From NCBI GenBank assembly GCA_030636745.1, contig DAOVWH010000011.1:1-22662 (forward strand): DNA of 22,662 nt, in the 5' to 3' direction. This document shows, piece by piece, positions 14,388 through 22,662 of this stretch. The notes below the pieces were generated by a model. The model made no database searches. It was not told the origin of the DNA and was given only the letters and a program-made list of their open reading frames with translations. Source of the DNA: UBA1672 sp023140905 (GTDB taxonomy: Bacteria; Pseudomonadota; Alphaproteobacteria; Micavibrionales; Micavibrionaceae). Numbering within the stretch: the first letter of the stretch is position 1; each line of letters starts with the position of its first letter. The position numbers were made by a program, and so were the translations under genes.

Positions 14388-15764
14388 TTATAATAGATCC
14401 ACATGGACAGAAAGCAATTCTTCCATTTCACGGGCTTTTTCGCGCGGTGAAAGAATGATGAGATGATCTTGAGGCAAAATCTTATCATTCTTCTTAGGGA
14501 TAATAACTGTATCTTTGCGGATAATAGCGCTAATCACAACATTATTGGGTAAATCCAGATCTTTAACGACTTTATTGGCTATTTGTGATGACTCGGATAT
14601 TTCAATCTCGATAACTTCAGTTTTTCCACCGTGGATACTGTGAATGCTAATAATCCGCCCTCTTCTCACATGTTGCATGATATTCGAAACGATAATAGAT
14701 TTAGGAGAAATCATTGTATCAATGCCCAATGGCCCAACAAGCGGGAAATAGACATTATTATTTACCAGAGTTACTACGCGCTCACAGCCATATTGCTTGG
14801 CTAGCAAAGACCCGAGAATATTGTTTTTATCATCATTCATCAAAGCAATATAGGCTTCGGCTGAGGAAACAGCAGCTTCCTCCATAATAGCGCGATCCAG
14901 TGTATCGCCATTTAGAATAATGATATTAGAAAGTTGTTCGCTGAGGTACTGAGCGTGGGCATTATCGTGTTCAATAACTTTCACTTGAAGACCACTGATA
15001 TTTTGTTGAAGCTTGCGTATCAAAGATATTCCGATATTTCCACCGCCGGAAATAATAATCTTGCGTGCTTCTTTCTCTAAATGACCAAAAGCCGCCATAA
15101 TTCTGCGTAAATGGTTTGTATCAACAATAATATAGACCTCATCTCCTTCTTCCAGCATTTCTGTTTCATCAGGAATAATAGTCTTTGTTTTACGTATTAT
15201 CGATACAATTGAGAAAGACAGGTTAGAAAACAATTTATTTAATTGCTCCAAAGGTGTGTGAAGTACCGGACAATCTTCCATACAAATTACGCCGACTAAA
15301 TGTACTTTCTCATCACTAAGGCTAATTGCTGTTGTTGTGCCGGGAATACTTAGTCGCTGATAGATGTCTTCTGAAATGATCTGCTCAGGCGAGATAATCA
15401 CATCAATAGGCATATGTGCCCTGCTAAACAGGTTTGACCATGCAGGATCAAGATAATTCTGGTTGCGAATGCGTGCGATTTTTTTTGGAACGCCAAATAA
15501 AGAATGGCTGATTTGGCAGGCAACCATATTGATTTCGTCTTTATCTGTGACTGCAATAATCAGATCACATTCATCGGCTCCGGCACGCTTAAGCGTATCA
15601 GGGTCAGATGGAAACCCAACTATAGTGTTTACATCCAAGGCATTATTAATTTGCATGAGATTATCATTGTTTGTATCAACCACCGTAATATCATGGTTTT
15701 CTTTCGACAGATAGGCTGCAATATTTGAGCCGATTTGATCTGACCCGCAAATAATAGCTCTCAT
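14388..15764 (-). CDS. trkA: Trk potassium uptake regulatory subunit TrkA
   Basis: TrkA is the cytoplasmic nucleotide-binding subunit that gates TrkH. At 458 residues it has the full duplicated layout, TrkA_N/TrkA_C twice: RCK-N1 from residue 1, RCK-C1 about 140-225, RCK-N2 from about 233 and RCK-C2 about 370-455. The second Rossmann motif is standard (SGGGNIG, 239-245). The first reads CGSDQIG, with Asp9 in place of the middle glycine of GxGxxG, which may alter NAD(H) or ATP binding in that half. It follows ntrX by 54 bp and precedes murI by 12 bp; ntrX-trkA adjacency is common in Alphaproteobacteria. Confidence 0.97.
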   Translation of the reverse strand: MRAIICGSDQIGSNIAAYLSKENHDITVVDTNNDNLMQINNALDVNTIVGFPSDPDTLKRAGADECDLIIAVTDKDEINMVACQISHSLFGVPKKIARIRNQNYLDPAWSNLFSRAHMPIDVIISPEQIISEDIYQRLSIPGTTTAISLSDEKVHLVGVICMEDCPVLHTPLEQLNKLFSNLSFSIVSIIRKTKTIIPDETEMLEEGDEVYIIVDTNHLRRIMAAFGHLEKEARKIIISGGGNIGISLIRKLQQNISGLQVKVIEHDNAHAQYLSEQLSNIIILNGDTLDRAIMEEAAVSSAEAYIALMNDDKNNILGSLLAKQYGCERVVTLVNNNVYFPLVGPLGIDTMISPKSIIVSNIMQHVRRGRIISIHSIHGGKTEVIEIEISESSQIANKVVKDLDLPNNVVISAIIRKDTVIIPKKNDKILPQDHLIILSPREKAREMEELLSVHVDLL

Positions 15765-15818
15765 AATTACATGCCTTTCTGTACCTAATTTTTTATATTG
15801 ATTCTATGAATATAAATA

Positions 15819-17201
15819 TCATGCAACATCCTGCTTATCATCTGCAAAAACTTCAAGTGATTTTAATTTACGATGCAAGGCAGATCGTTCCATGCCTATA
15901 AACTCAGCAGTCTTAGAAATATTTCCATCAAAACGATTAACTTGAGATAGCAAGTAATAACGTTCGAAGTTTTCCCGTGCTTCACGCAGCGGAATATCAA
16001 ATATATTATCAGAGAGTGCGGAATTGTCGTTTTCTGATGATATATTTGAAGATGTGTCATTGGTGCCTTTTAGCTCTTGAGGTAGATGAGAAACCTCTAT
16101 AGGCATATCTTTCTGCTCATGCATAAGAGATATCCATTCCAGAATATTATGTAGCTGTTTGATATTACCTGGCCATGAATAAGCTTTGAGCTTTGTTAAG
16201 GCTTGTTTGGAAAAGCTCAGAGGGCTGAGTAATTCTACAAGATCAGGGATATCATTTTTGCGTTTTCTAAGAGGAGGCATATCAATAGGAACAACGTTTA
16301 ACCTATAATAAAGATCCTTTTTAAATGTACCGTTTTGAATGTTTATTTCAATGCTGTTATCGGCAGTGGCAATAATACGAACATCAACAGAGATTTTTTG
16401 ATTTGAGCCGATTTTATAATAAGCATTATCCTGTAATAAGTTAAGGAGTTTTCCTTGTGTTTCCATAGGAAGCGCGGAAATTTCATCTAAAAGCAATGTG
16501 CCCCCATTAACAAGTTGTAGCAATCCTAGTGTTGCACTTTCTTTAGATTCGGGCTGCGTTCCAAAAAGTTCTTTTTCCAGATTTTCAGGGTGCAAGGTTG
16601 CACAATTTAAAGTCATAAACGGTTTATTATTGCGTAATGATTTTTCATGAACGTAATGTGCAGCAATATTCTTACCCGTGCCAACTTCACCCGTAATCAT
16701 AATGCGGCTATTTGATGTTGCGGCTTTATCCAGAATATTACAAATATAATCAGGAAGTTGTTCTACCTGAGAAAAGACGGTGTTCATCGTTATTTGTCGC
16801 AGATCTTCATTTTGTTTCTTGAGAGAGGCATTTTCTAACGCACGGTTAATCATTAGCAATAATCGGTCGCTCTTAAACGGTTTTTCAATAAAGTCATATG
16901 CTCCGGCTTTAATAGCCGAGACGGCTGTTTCGATTGTGCCATGACCGCTAATCATCAAGAATGGCAAATTAGGGTGTTTCTGTTTTGCAGCTTTCAGGAT
17001 ATCTATCCCGTCTCGTTCACTTCCCTGTAGCCAGATGTCTTGAATAACAAGGTCAGGAGGATTAGCAGAGAGTTTTTGTGCAGCTAAATCGGCTGTTGCT
17101 GCATGAATAACGATATATCCCTCATCCTCTAATATTCCGGCAATTAACTTGCGGATATCATCTTCATCATCAATAACCAAAATTGTTGGTGAAATCGACA
17201 T
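15819..17201 (-). CDS. ntrX: Response regulator NtrX, NtrC-type but without the GAFTGA loop
   Basis: NtrX is the DNA-binding partner of NtrY. The protein has 460 residues. The receiver domain (about 5-120) has acidic DDE at 11-13, phospho-acceptor Asp55 (VIQDIWLQ), and Lys107 in IEKPFK. The AAA+ domain (about 145-365) has Walker A GEVGTGKN (171-178), Walker B LLLDE (236-240) and the YYRLNVVPI segment. The C-terminal Fis-type HTH is at about 410-455 (GNISKTAEFIGMERSALHRKLK). After ELFG (211-214), where NtrC proteins carry GAFTGA, the sequence is TQPESKESATLG. The sigma-54 contact loop is absent, as known for other alphaproteobacterial NtrX, so control is presumably through sigma-70. The start lies 15 bp after the ntrY stop. 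Confidence 0.96.
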   Translation of the reverse strand: MSISPTILVIDDEDDIRKLIAGILEDEGYIVIHAATADLAAQKLSANPPDLVIQDIWLQGSERDGIDILKAAKQKHPNLPFLMISGHGTIETAVSAIKAGAYDFIEKPFKSDRLLLMINRALENASLKKQNEDLRQITMNTVFSQVEQLPDYICNILDKAATSNSRIMITGEVGTGKNIAAHYVHEKSLRNNKPFMTLNCATLHPENLEKELFGTQPESKESATLGLLQLVNGGTLLLDEISALPMETQGKLLNLLQDNAYYKIGSNQKISVDVRIIATADNSIEINIQNGTFKKDLYYRLNVVPIDMPPLRKRKNDIPDLVELLSPLSFSKQALTKLKAYSWPGNIKQLHNILEWISLMHEQKDMPIEVSHLPQELKGTNDTSSNISSENDNSALSDNIFDIPLREARENFERYYLLSQVNRFDGNISKTAEFIGMERSALHRKLKSLEVFADDKQDVA

Positions 17202-17216
17202 ACTTAGCTTGCCTTT

Positions 17217-19580
17217 CTATTTAGTTGTTTTTTCATTTGTTTTTTTATTATTCTTAAGCACTGTATCTTTTATGTTCTCAACAATATGGGCTAAAGGTAA
17301 AATAATAACGAAGCACGCTCCGCTCTTATTTTGCCATAAAGTTATTTCTTCCAACCATTCCGGGGAGCCGATAATAAGCTCACCATTATGATCTTCGACA
17401 ATCTTTTTAACGATAGCAAGCCCTAGCCCCGTTCCTTTTGGTTTATGTGTGATATATGGCTCTGTAAGCTTGGTAATATCTTTGTTTTTAGGTAAACCAA
17501 CTCCGTTATCTGTAATAGAAATGAATAACTCATCATTATTACGTTGAGCAATCAGAACGCTGATTTCACTTTGTTGTGCCTCTTTTACGTCATCTGAATG
17601 CATTTCAATTGATTCAACGGCATTCTTCAGCAAGTTATTCATGACCTGACGAATTTGTTGTCCATCACAATTAACCTGTGCTTGTTGCGCTTTATTGCAT
17701 ACTTCAAGATGGATATTATCATGTGCCTGTCCTGCGAGAATAAGAGATTCCTCAATATATTTTGCAATATGTTGCACTTTAAGAATAGGATCTGGCATAC
17801 GCGCAAAAGAAGAAAATTCGTCAACCATGCGTCCGATATCCCCGACGTGCTTAACAATTGTATCTGTGCATTGCTCAAATGTGTCAGGATCGTTTCGAAT
17901 ATCTTTAAGGTACTTGCGTTTCAAACGTTCAGCAGAAAGCTGTATAGGTGTAAGAGGATTTTTAATTTCATGGGCAATACGTCGCGCAACATCAGACCAT
18001 GCTGCTTTTCTTTGTGCAGATTGAAGCTCTGTAATATCATCAAACGTTATGATTAAACCAGTCATATCTTCTTCAATTAATTCAATGGAAATACGGAACA
18101 GAAAACTACGACGCCCCCGTTTTTCAAAAAATACAGGGATTTCTTTTTGCAGCATCTTTTTTGGTTTTTTTGCTATTTCATCCATCATTATTTGAAGCTC
18201 AGGGATAATATCCAGAATATATTCTCCGGTTATTTCTTCTCTGGATTTTCCAAGAATACTGGAAGCAGAGTTGTTTGCCAGATTGACAATTCCGTGTCCA
18301 TCTACACCAATAACACCGGAAGACACACCGGCCAGGACTGTTTCTGTCAGTCTTCGTCGCCTGTCGAGCTGTAAATTGGCATCAATGAGAGCATCTCGTT
18401 GTGACTGAATCTGGCTTGTCATGCGGTTAAAGGATTTTGCCAGATATTCAAATTCTTTAATGCGTTTTGTATCTGTTGGAAGGCGTGAAGATAAATCTCC
18501 AGTACGCATGCGGTCAGCTGCTTGTATAAGTTCTTTAATGGGGGTTACAAGCTGTTTTGCAAGAAGCAGTCCGGACCAGATAGCTGCCAGTAAAAGCAAT
18601 AGAGCAACCACAACAAACAGCATCAACATAGTAATGCGCATACCGGAATAACGGGCTTGCAGATTGTTGTAATCGTGTACAGCTTGTTCAGTGGCGCTAA
18701 GGTGGGAAAGAACTTGCGGATCGATCATTCGGCCAACAAATAAGTACGTGTTTGGAATATTTCTTAGTTGTGTTAATGCGCGTACTCGATCTTGATCTTC
18801 ATTCATTACAAGAACAACGTCACCTTTATTAGCTTGTTTAAAAGCATAATCAGGAGGCAATTCATATTCTAAAGAAAATGTTAGGGATGAGCGTGCCAGA
18901 ACACGGCCATTACGTGTAATAACAATAGCTTCAGATAGATTACGCAAGAGTGATTGTGTGTTAATAACATTGGAAAACAAGCGTTCATCAAGCATAAGAC
19001 GATCGCCTTGACGGTCAATATCTCCAGCCATAGCTAATGTGTCAGCGCGGATAACTTGTTTATGTTCCTCCAGATAAGATTGTGCAACAGCTTGAGACTC
19101 ATTAATCGCTGTTTGGACGCGTTGATTGAACCAGGCTTGCACGCCGTAATGGAACAACAAGGCTGAAAAAACAGTCATGATAACGGTTGGAACAGCAACT
19201 AGAATGCTGAAAATATAAACAAGACGTACATGTAAGTGTGATCCGGCAATACCTTGTTTTTTCCCGCTCCAGACACTAACAATGCGTCGGGCGATTAGTA
19301 AAACCAGCAAAAGCAGGATAATCAAATCAATATTAAGCAACCAGATAACAATATCAGGATTATGGCCAAGAGTAGGCGTTTGTGTTAATGCGCTATAAGT
19401 TGCAAGGCCACATAAAAGTGCGGCAATCACAAGAAAAATACCGGCTTTTGTACGCCATGAGCGGTATTTAAGTTGAGATAAATGCATGCCAGAGAAGGTT
19501 TTCTTCAATATAGTGTGAAAGCAAAATCTATCATTTTCAGGATTTTTGCCTTTTATGTCTTTGCTATGAGCTTGATTCAT
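17217..19580 (-). CDS. ntrY: Membrane sensor histidine kinase NtrY
   Basis: NtrY is the sensor kinase of the NtrYX system, linked in other Alphaproteobacteria to nitrogen, redox and envelope responses. The protein has 787 residues. Helices are at about 46-66, 78-98 and 120-145. A periplasmic segment (about 146-315) and TM4 (about 316-341) follow. A HAMP domain (about 338-395), a PAS domain (about 410-520) and HisKA with His537 in RRIAHEIKNP come next. HATPase_c shows N-box Asn653, G1 DNGVG (691-695) and G2 GTGLGLAIVKK (716-726). GGATCA lies just before the ATG. It is the first gene of the minus-strand block, divergent from ispDF across 131 bp. The usual upstream dusB-ntrB-ntrC genes are not present here. 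Confidence 0.97.
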   Translation of the reverse strand: MNQAHSKDIKGKNPENDRFCFHTILKKTFSGMHLSQLKYRSWRTKAGIFLVIAALLCGLATYSALTQTPTLGHNPDIVIWLLNIDLIILLLLVLLIARRIVSVWSGKKQGIAGSHLHVRLVYIFSILVAVPTVIMTVFSALLFHYGVQAWFNQRVQTAINESQAVAQSYLEEHKQVIRADTLAMAGDIDRQGDRLMLDERLFSNVINTQSLLRNLSEAIVITRNGRVLARSSLTFSLEYELPPDYAFKQANKGDVVLVMNEDQDRVRALTQLRNIPNTYLFVGRMIDPQVLSHLSATEQAVHDYNNLQARYSGMRITMLMLFVVVALLLLLAAIWSGLLLAKQLVTPIKELIQAADRMRTGDLSSRLPTDTKRIKEFEYLAKSFNRMTSQIQSQRDALIDANLQLDRRRRLTETVLAGVSSGVIGVDGHGIVNLANNSASSILGKSREEITGEYILDIIPELQIMMDEIAKKPKKMLQKEIPVFFEKRGRRSFLFRISIELIEEDMTGLIITFDDITELQSAQRKAAWSDVARRIAHEIKNPLTPIQLSAERLKRKYLKDIRNDPDTFEQCTDTIVKHVGDIGRMVDEFSSFARMPDPILKVQHIAKYIEESLILAGQAHDNIHLEVCNKAQQAQVNCDGQQIRQVMNNLLKNAVESIEMHSDDVKEAQQSEISVLIAQRNNDELFISITDNGVGLPKNKDITKLTEPYITHKPKGTGLGLAIVKKIVEDHNGELIIGSPEWLEEITLWQNKSGACFVIILPLAHIVENIKDTVLKNNKKTNEKTTK

Positions 19581-19711
19581 GCTGTGATCCGTTTATTATT
19601 TTTCTATAACTTTTGTAAAAATCAAATCCGAGCTGCCATTATTGTAATTGACATGACAAGTGTTGCATTTTTACAACGTATGACGCACAAATACAACACA
19701 TAAAAGAAAAA

Positions 19712-20968
19712 GTGAGTTTATTTAAGATGGGCCAAAGTTCTTATTTGATTATAGTAGCCGCAGGTAAAGGAATCCGTATGGGTGGACCTTTACCAAAGCA
19801 ATATATGCGTTTGGGTAATAAGCAGATTCTACGTCACACATTAGACGCATTTTCATCTATAAAAGAATTATGTCATATCTGTCTTGTGGTTAATCCTGAT
19901 GACGAGCGCCATTATCAGGAAGCTATACATGGATATAAGCTTAATGGTTGCGATGTGTCAGAAGCTGTTTCGATATGTGCCGGAGGTTGGTCTCGTCAGC
20001 AAAGTGTTTATAATGGTTTAAAATCTCTGGAAAGTTCTCAATTTATCAAAAGCGATGATATTGTTCTTATCCATGATGCTGCGCGTCCCTTTATTATGCC
20101 TAAGGATATTGGATCATTATTGGCAGTTATGAAGGATCATAAAGGCGCATCACTTGCATACAAAATAACAGATACGTGTCGTATCTCAAGTGAGGTTAAT
20201 GTGGCTAAGGACATGGTTCCCAGAGAGCATATGTGGGGAATACAAACACCACAGGCTTTTCATTATGGTTTGATAAAACAGGCGCATGAAACAAGTGATC
20301 TGAAAAAGACGTACACAGATGATACGGCTCTTGCTTCGGATATAGGATGCGATGTTGTTCTTGTTGAAGGAAGTAAATATAATTTTAAAATCACGACGCA
20401 GGAGGATATACATATGGCTGAGTGCTTATTATTATCTGAGAATGAAAAAAGATCTGTGATGCCAATTCGCGCCGGTTTGGGATATGATGTTCATGCTTTT
20501 GATGATAGCGCTAAAAGCGTAAAATCTATACGATTATGTGGCATAGATATAAAATATGATCGTAAGCTCAAAGGACATTCAGACGCAGATGTTGGATTAC
20601 ATGCTTTATGTGATGCGATATATGGTGCTATTAGTGAAGGTGATATAGGATTGCACTTCCCTCCTGATAATATGGACTATAAAGACATGGATAGTTCTGC
20701 GTTTTTAAAACATGCAATCACTCTGCTTCGTGCAAAGAAGGGCCATTTGATTAATGCTGATATAACTTTAATCTGTGAAAGGCCTAAAATTGGTTCATAT
20801 CACGAAAAAATGGTAGCAAGACTGGCGCAGATCATGAGTGTATCAACATCGCAGGTGAATATTAAGGCTACAACAACAGAGAAATTAGGTTTTACCGGAC
20901 GCAAAGAAGGAATTGCCGCACAAGCCATTGTAAGTGTTTATCTTCCTGCCGGAAATAAAGATGAATAG
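19712..20968 (+). CDS. ispDF: Bifunctional IspD/IspF (MEP cytidylyltransferase and MECDP synthase)
   Basis: This fusion carries out the third and fifth steps of the non-mevalonate isoprenoid pathway. It has 418 residues from GTG 19712; an ATG at 19727 is an alternative start. IspD (about 6-235) shows the CTP-binding VAAGKGIRMGGPLPKQY and the conserved DAARPF (122-127). IspF (about 250-415) shows GYDVH (257-261, metal ligands Asp259 and His261), GHSDADVGLH (288-297, metal ligand His297), GDIGLHFP (310-317) and the C-terminal TTTEKLGFTGRKEGI. The fused form is typical of Alphaproteobacteria. It leads the operon ispDF-pgpA-cinA (11-bp gap to pgpA). Confidence 0.97.
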   Translation: MSLFKMGQSSYLIIVAAGKGIRMGGPLPKQYMRLGNKQILRHTLDAFSSIKELCHICLVVNPDDERHYQEAIHGYKLNGCDVSEAVSICAGGWSRQQSVYNGLKSLESSQFIKSDDIVLIHDAARPFIMPKDIGSLLAVMKDHKGASLAYKITDTCRISSEVNVAKDMVPREHMWGIQTPQAFHYGLIKQAHETSDLKKTYTDDTALASDIGCDVVLVEGSKYNFKITTQEDIHMAECLLLSENEKRSVMPIRAGLGYDVHAFDDSAKSVKSIRLCGIDIKYDRKLKGHSDADVGLHALCDAIYGAISEGDIGLHFPPDNMDYKDMDSSAFLKHAITLLRAKKGHLINADITLICERPKIGSYHEKMVARLAQIMSVSTSQVNIKATTTEKLGFTGRKEGIAAQAIVSVYLPAGNKDE

Positions 20969-20979
20969 AAAGAAATGAC

Positions 20980-21471
20980 ATGTTTATAAACTTTAAAATA
21001 CCCAGTAAATTAGAACGTAATAAAGCATATACATGGCTTGCGAGTTGGTTTGGCTCCGGGTTTATAAATCCCGCGCCCGGCACATGGGGTAGTCTTGCTG
21101 CCCTGCCCTTTGGTATCATCATTTATATGATTGGAGGTGGAGTTTTTTTGGCATTGGCTGCTATTATTGTAACGATTATTGGCTTATGGGCAGCAGATCG
21201 TTTTGATAAAGCTATGGATGGTCATGATAGTAAAATGATTGTTATTGATGAAGTCGTGGGTCAGTGGTTGGCGTTAATTCCTGCGGCTCTTAATCCTTAT
21301 CTTATTTTTATTGCGTTTATAGCATTTCGATTTTTCGATATTTTAAAACCATGGCCAATCAGCTTTTTCGATCGAGAAGTTAAGGGGGCAGCCGGTGTTA
21401 TGGGAGACGATATTGTTGCGGGATTATTTGCCGGCATTGTTGTTGTGCTCGTAAAGATTTTATTACTTTAA
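20980..21471 (+). CDS. pgpA: Phosphatidylglycerophosphatase A
   Basis: PgpA removes the phosphate from phosphatidylglycerophosphate to give phosphatidylglycerol in the inner membrane. The protein has 163 residues, a typical length. The N-terminal GSGFINPAPGTWGSLAALP (about 25-43) and the VIDEVVGQW motif (about 87-95) with acidic residues are the family hallmarks, and several hydrophobic segments follow. AGAAAG precedes the ATG. It is tightly packed with ispDF (11 bp before) and cinA (16 bp after). Confidence 0.96.
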   Translation: MFINFKIPSKLERNKAYTWLASWFGSGFINPAPGTWGSLAALPFGIIIYMIGGGVFLALAAIIVTIIGLWAADRFDKAMDGHDSKMIVIDEVVGQWLALIPAALNPYLIFIAFIAFRFFDILKPWPISFFDREVKGAAGVMGDDIVAGLFAGIVVVLVKILLL

Positions 21472-21487
21472 GAAAAGAAATTTTAAC

Positions 21488-21967
21488 ATGAAAGACGCTG
21501 TCGAAAATCTTAGCCACATTCTCAGAGAAAAGCAGTTATGTCTGGCTTGTGCTGAGAGTTGCACAGGAGGCATGATTGCTGTGGCAATAACAGATATTCC
21601 TGGTTCTTCTGATATATTTGATCGAGGTTTTGTAACTTATTCCAATGCAGCAAAAATAGATTCACTCGATGTTTCTCCTGCAACATTAGAGCGTTTTGGA
21701 GCAGTTAGCCAAGAGACAGCCAGCGAAATGGTGTTGGGGGCATTGGCAAATAGTGTTGCACAGATTGCTGTAGCTGTGACAGGTGTTGCAGGTCCCGGAG
21801 GTGGAACGGCTGAAAAACCTGTTGGTCTTGTTTATGTTGCGGTTTGTGCGCGTGGAAAAGCCCCTGAAATTGTGAGATGCCATTTTGATGGAGATCGTAG
21901 CCAAGTGCGTCAGTTAACATGTAGTAAAGCTTTTGACTTCTTGATTGAGGTCGCTAACGTCATATAA
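21488..21967 (+). CDS. CinA C-terminal domain protein (nicotinamide-nucleotide amidohydrolase, PncC type)
   Basis: A 159-residue stand-alone CinA C-terminal domain. The family hydrolyses nicotinamide mononucleotide to nicotinate mononucleotide in NAD recycling. The signatures are CAESCTGGMIA (about 20-30), DRGFVTYSN (about 45-53), and AVTGVAGPGGGTAEKPVGLVYVA (about 96-118). The N-terminal CinA (MoaB-like) domain is absent, as usual for the alphaproteobacterial protein in this operon. The annotation pncC is reasonable, but activity is inferred from the family. It is the last gene of the ispDF operon and is convergent with lipA over 28 bp, with no terminator seen between them. Confidence 0.93.
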   Translation: MKDAVENLSHILREKQLCLACAESCTGGMIAVAITDIPGSSDIFDRGFVTYSNAAKIDSLDVSPATLERFGAVSQETASEMVLGALANSVAQIAVAVTGVAGPGGGTAEKPVGLVYVAVCARGKAPEIVRCHFDGDRSQVRQLTCSKAFDFLIEVANVI

Positions 21968-21995
21968 AGCGATGGATAACTTGTGCCGCCGATTC

Positions 21996-22662
21996 TTATT
22001 TTTGTGAACTGAATTTTTTATCACGCGCAATTTTAAGTTTTGCAAAGTCCTCACCTGCATGGTGTGATGAGCGTGTTAACGGTGTTGCTGATACCATCAA
22101 AAATCCTTTTGCGTAGGCTTTCTTTTCAAGCTCTTTAAATTCTTCCGGTGTCCACCATTTCATTACAGGAGCATGTTTAGGTGTTGGCTGCAAATATTGA
22201 CCAATCGTAATGAAATCAACATGTGCGACGCGCATATCATCCATAACTTGCAAAACTTCTTCCATGGTTTCACCTAAACCAACCATCATGCCGGATTTAG
22301 TAAACATGCCCGGATCAACGTCTTTAACCCGCTCTAGTAAACGCATAGAGCGAAAATAGCGTGCGCCGGGGCGAATGCTTGGATAGAGCCTCGGAACTGT
22401 TTCAAGATTATGATTAAATACGTCAGGTTTTGCAGCAATAACGTGGTCAATATCTTTGATATTACCCTTAAAATCACCAGGGAGGATTTCAATAGTCGTT
22501 TCCGGGCTTTTCATGCGTATAGCCTGAATTGTCTTTACAAAATGATCCGCGCCACCATCTTCCAGATCATCACGGTCAACAGCTGTTACAACAACATGTT
22601 TTAAGCCCATTTGCTTTACAGCAACACCAAGATGCAAAGGTTCCATTCTACCTACCGGATCA
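21996..22662 (-). CDS. lipA: Lipoyl synthase (C-terminal part; start outside window)
   Basis: LipA is a radical-SAM enzyme that inserts two sulfur atoms into the octanoyl chain on lipoyl domains. The 221 residues present cover the later part of the protein. Visible landmarks are the TIM-barrel segment MGLKHVVVTAVDRDDLEDGG, FNHNLETVPRLY, SGMMVGLGET, the QYLQPTPKHAPV motif, and the terminal RSSHHAGE, whose serine binds the auxiliary iron-sulfur cluster in this family. The N-terminal cluster cysteines and the CxxxCxxC motif lie beyond the window edge. Reading continues in frame to 22661 (DPVGR before MEPLHL), so MEPLHL is not the true start. Confidence 0.96.
   Translation of the reverse strand, partial: DPVGRMEPLHLGVAVKQMGLKHVVVTAVDRDDLEDGGADHFVKTIQAIRMKSPETTIEILPGDFKGNIKDIDHVIAAKPDVFNHNLETVPRLYPSIRPGARYFRSMRLLERVKDVDPGMFTKSGMMVGLGETMEEVLQVMDDMRVAHVDFITIGQYLQPTPKHAPVMKWWTPEEFKELEKKAYAKGFLMVSATPLTRSSHHAGEDFAKLKIARDKKFSSQK

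Noticed and set aside
17655..18056. Plus-strand frames of 133 and 109 codons inside ntrY
   Set aside because: Both are antisense to the conserved kinase core of ntrY, with cysteine-rich, unfamily-like products.
1..22662. CRISPR array, tRNA, rRNA, insertion sequence or prophage
   Set aside because: No spaced direct repeats, cloverleaf sequence, transposase, integrase or terminal repeats were seen on either strand.

Overview
The window is a chromosomal segment of a low-GC alphaproteobacterium. The evidence is gene content and order: ntrY-ntrX-trkA with hfq-hflX and mazG nearby, a fused ispDF followed by pgpA and a stand-alone CinA C-terminal gene, and lipA at the edge. This set is characteristic of Alphaproteobacteria, especially Rhodospirillales-like and deeper lineages. 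The DNA is AT-rich, intergenic gaps are short and TGA is used as a stop. A finer placement (for example Micavibrio-like or Holosporales-like) cannot be made from the sequence alone. Nothing looks like a prophage, transposon, CRISPR array, rRNA or tRNA.

Layout. Positions 1-2314 (minus strand) hold a secreted coiled-coil protein, cut by the window edge, downstream of prfB. prfB is expressed through a programmed +1 frameshift. A 431-bp AT-rich gap separates these from an OmpA/Pal-type lipoprotein (2746-3633, plus) with a clear intrinsic terminator. trkH follows on the plus strand. It is convergent with an unrecognised lipoprotein (5284-5850, minus), which is divergent from recX (5996-6634, plus). 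An orphan membrane PAS-PAS histidine kinase (6664-9285, minus) is divergent from a phasin-like gene (9513-9962, plus). A 310-bp gap then contains a large inverted repeat, a probable decayed gene and a weak terminator, just before mazG (10273-11085, plus).

Positions 11103-19580 form one long minus-strand block. In transcription order it is ntrY, ntrX, trkA, murI, a HAD phosphatase, hfq and hflX. Spacing is tight from ntrY to the HAD gene (12-54 bp), then about 120 bp before hfq, where a separate promoter is likely. Divergently, ispDF-pgpA-cinA form a compact plus-strand operon (gaps of 11 and 16 bp), convergent with lipA at the right edge.

How the genes work together. NtrY/NtrX is an envelope-linked two-component system next to trkA, the regulatory subunit of the K+ channel whose pore gene, trkH, lies 9 kb away. 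murI (D-glutamate for peptidoglycan), ispDF (isoprenoid precursors), pgpA (phosphatidylglycerol), lipA (lipoate) and the two lipoproteins serve envelope and cofactor supply. hfq, hflX, prfB, recX and mazG are housekeeping RNA, ribosome, DNA and nucleotide functions. I saw no clear new multi-gene system. The best leads are the decayed gene and hairpins before mazG, palindromes over two promoters, an NtrX without its sigma-54 contact loop, a TrkA with an altered nucleotide-binding motif, and the uncharacterised secreted coiled-coil protein.
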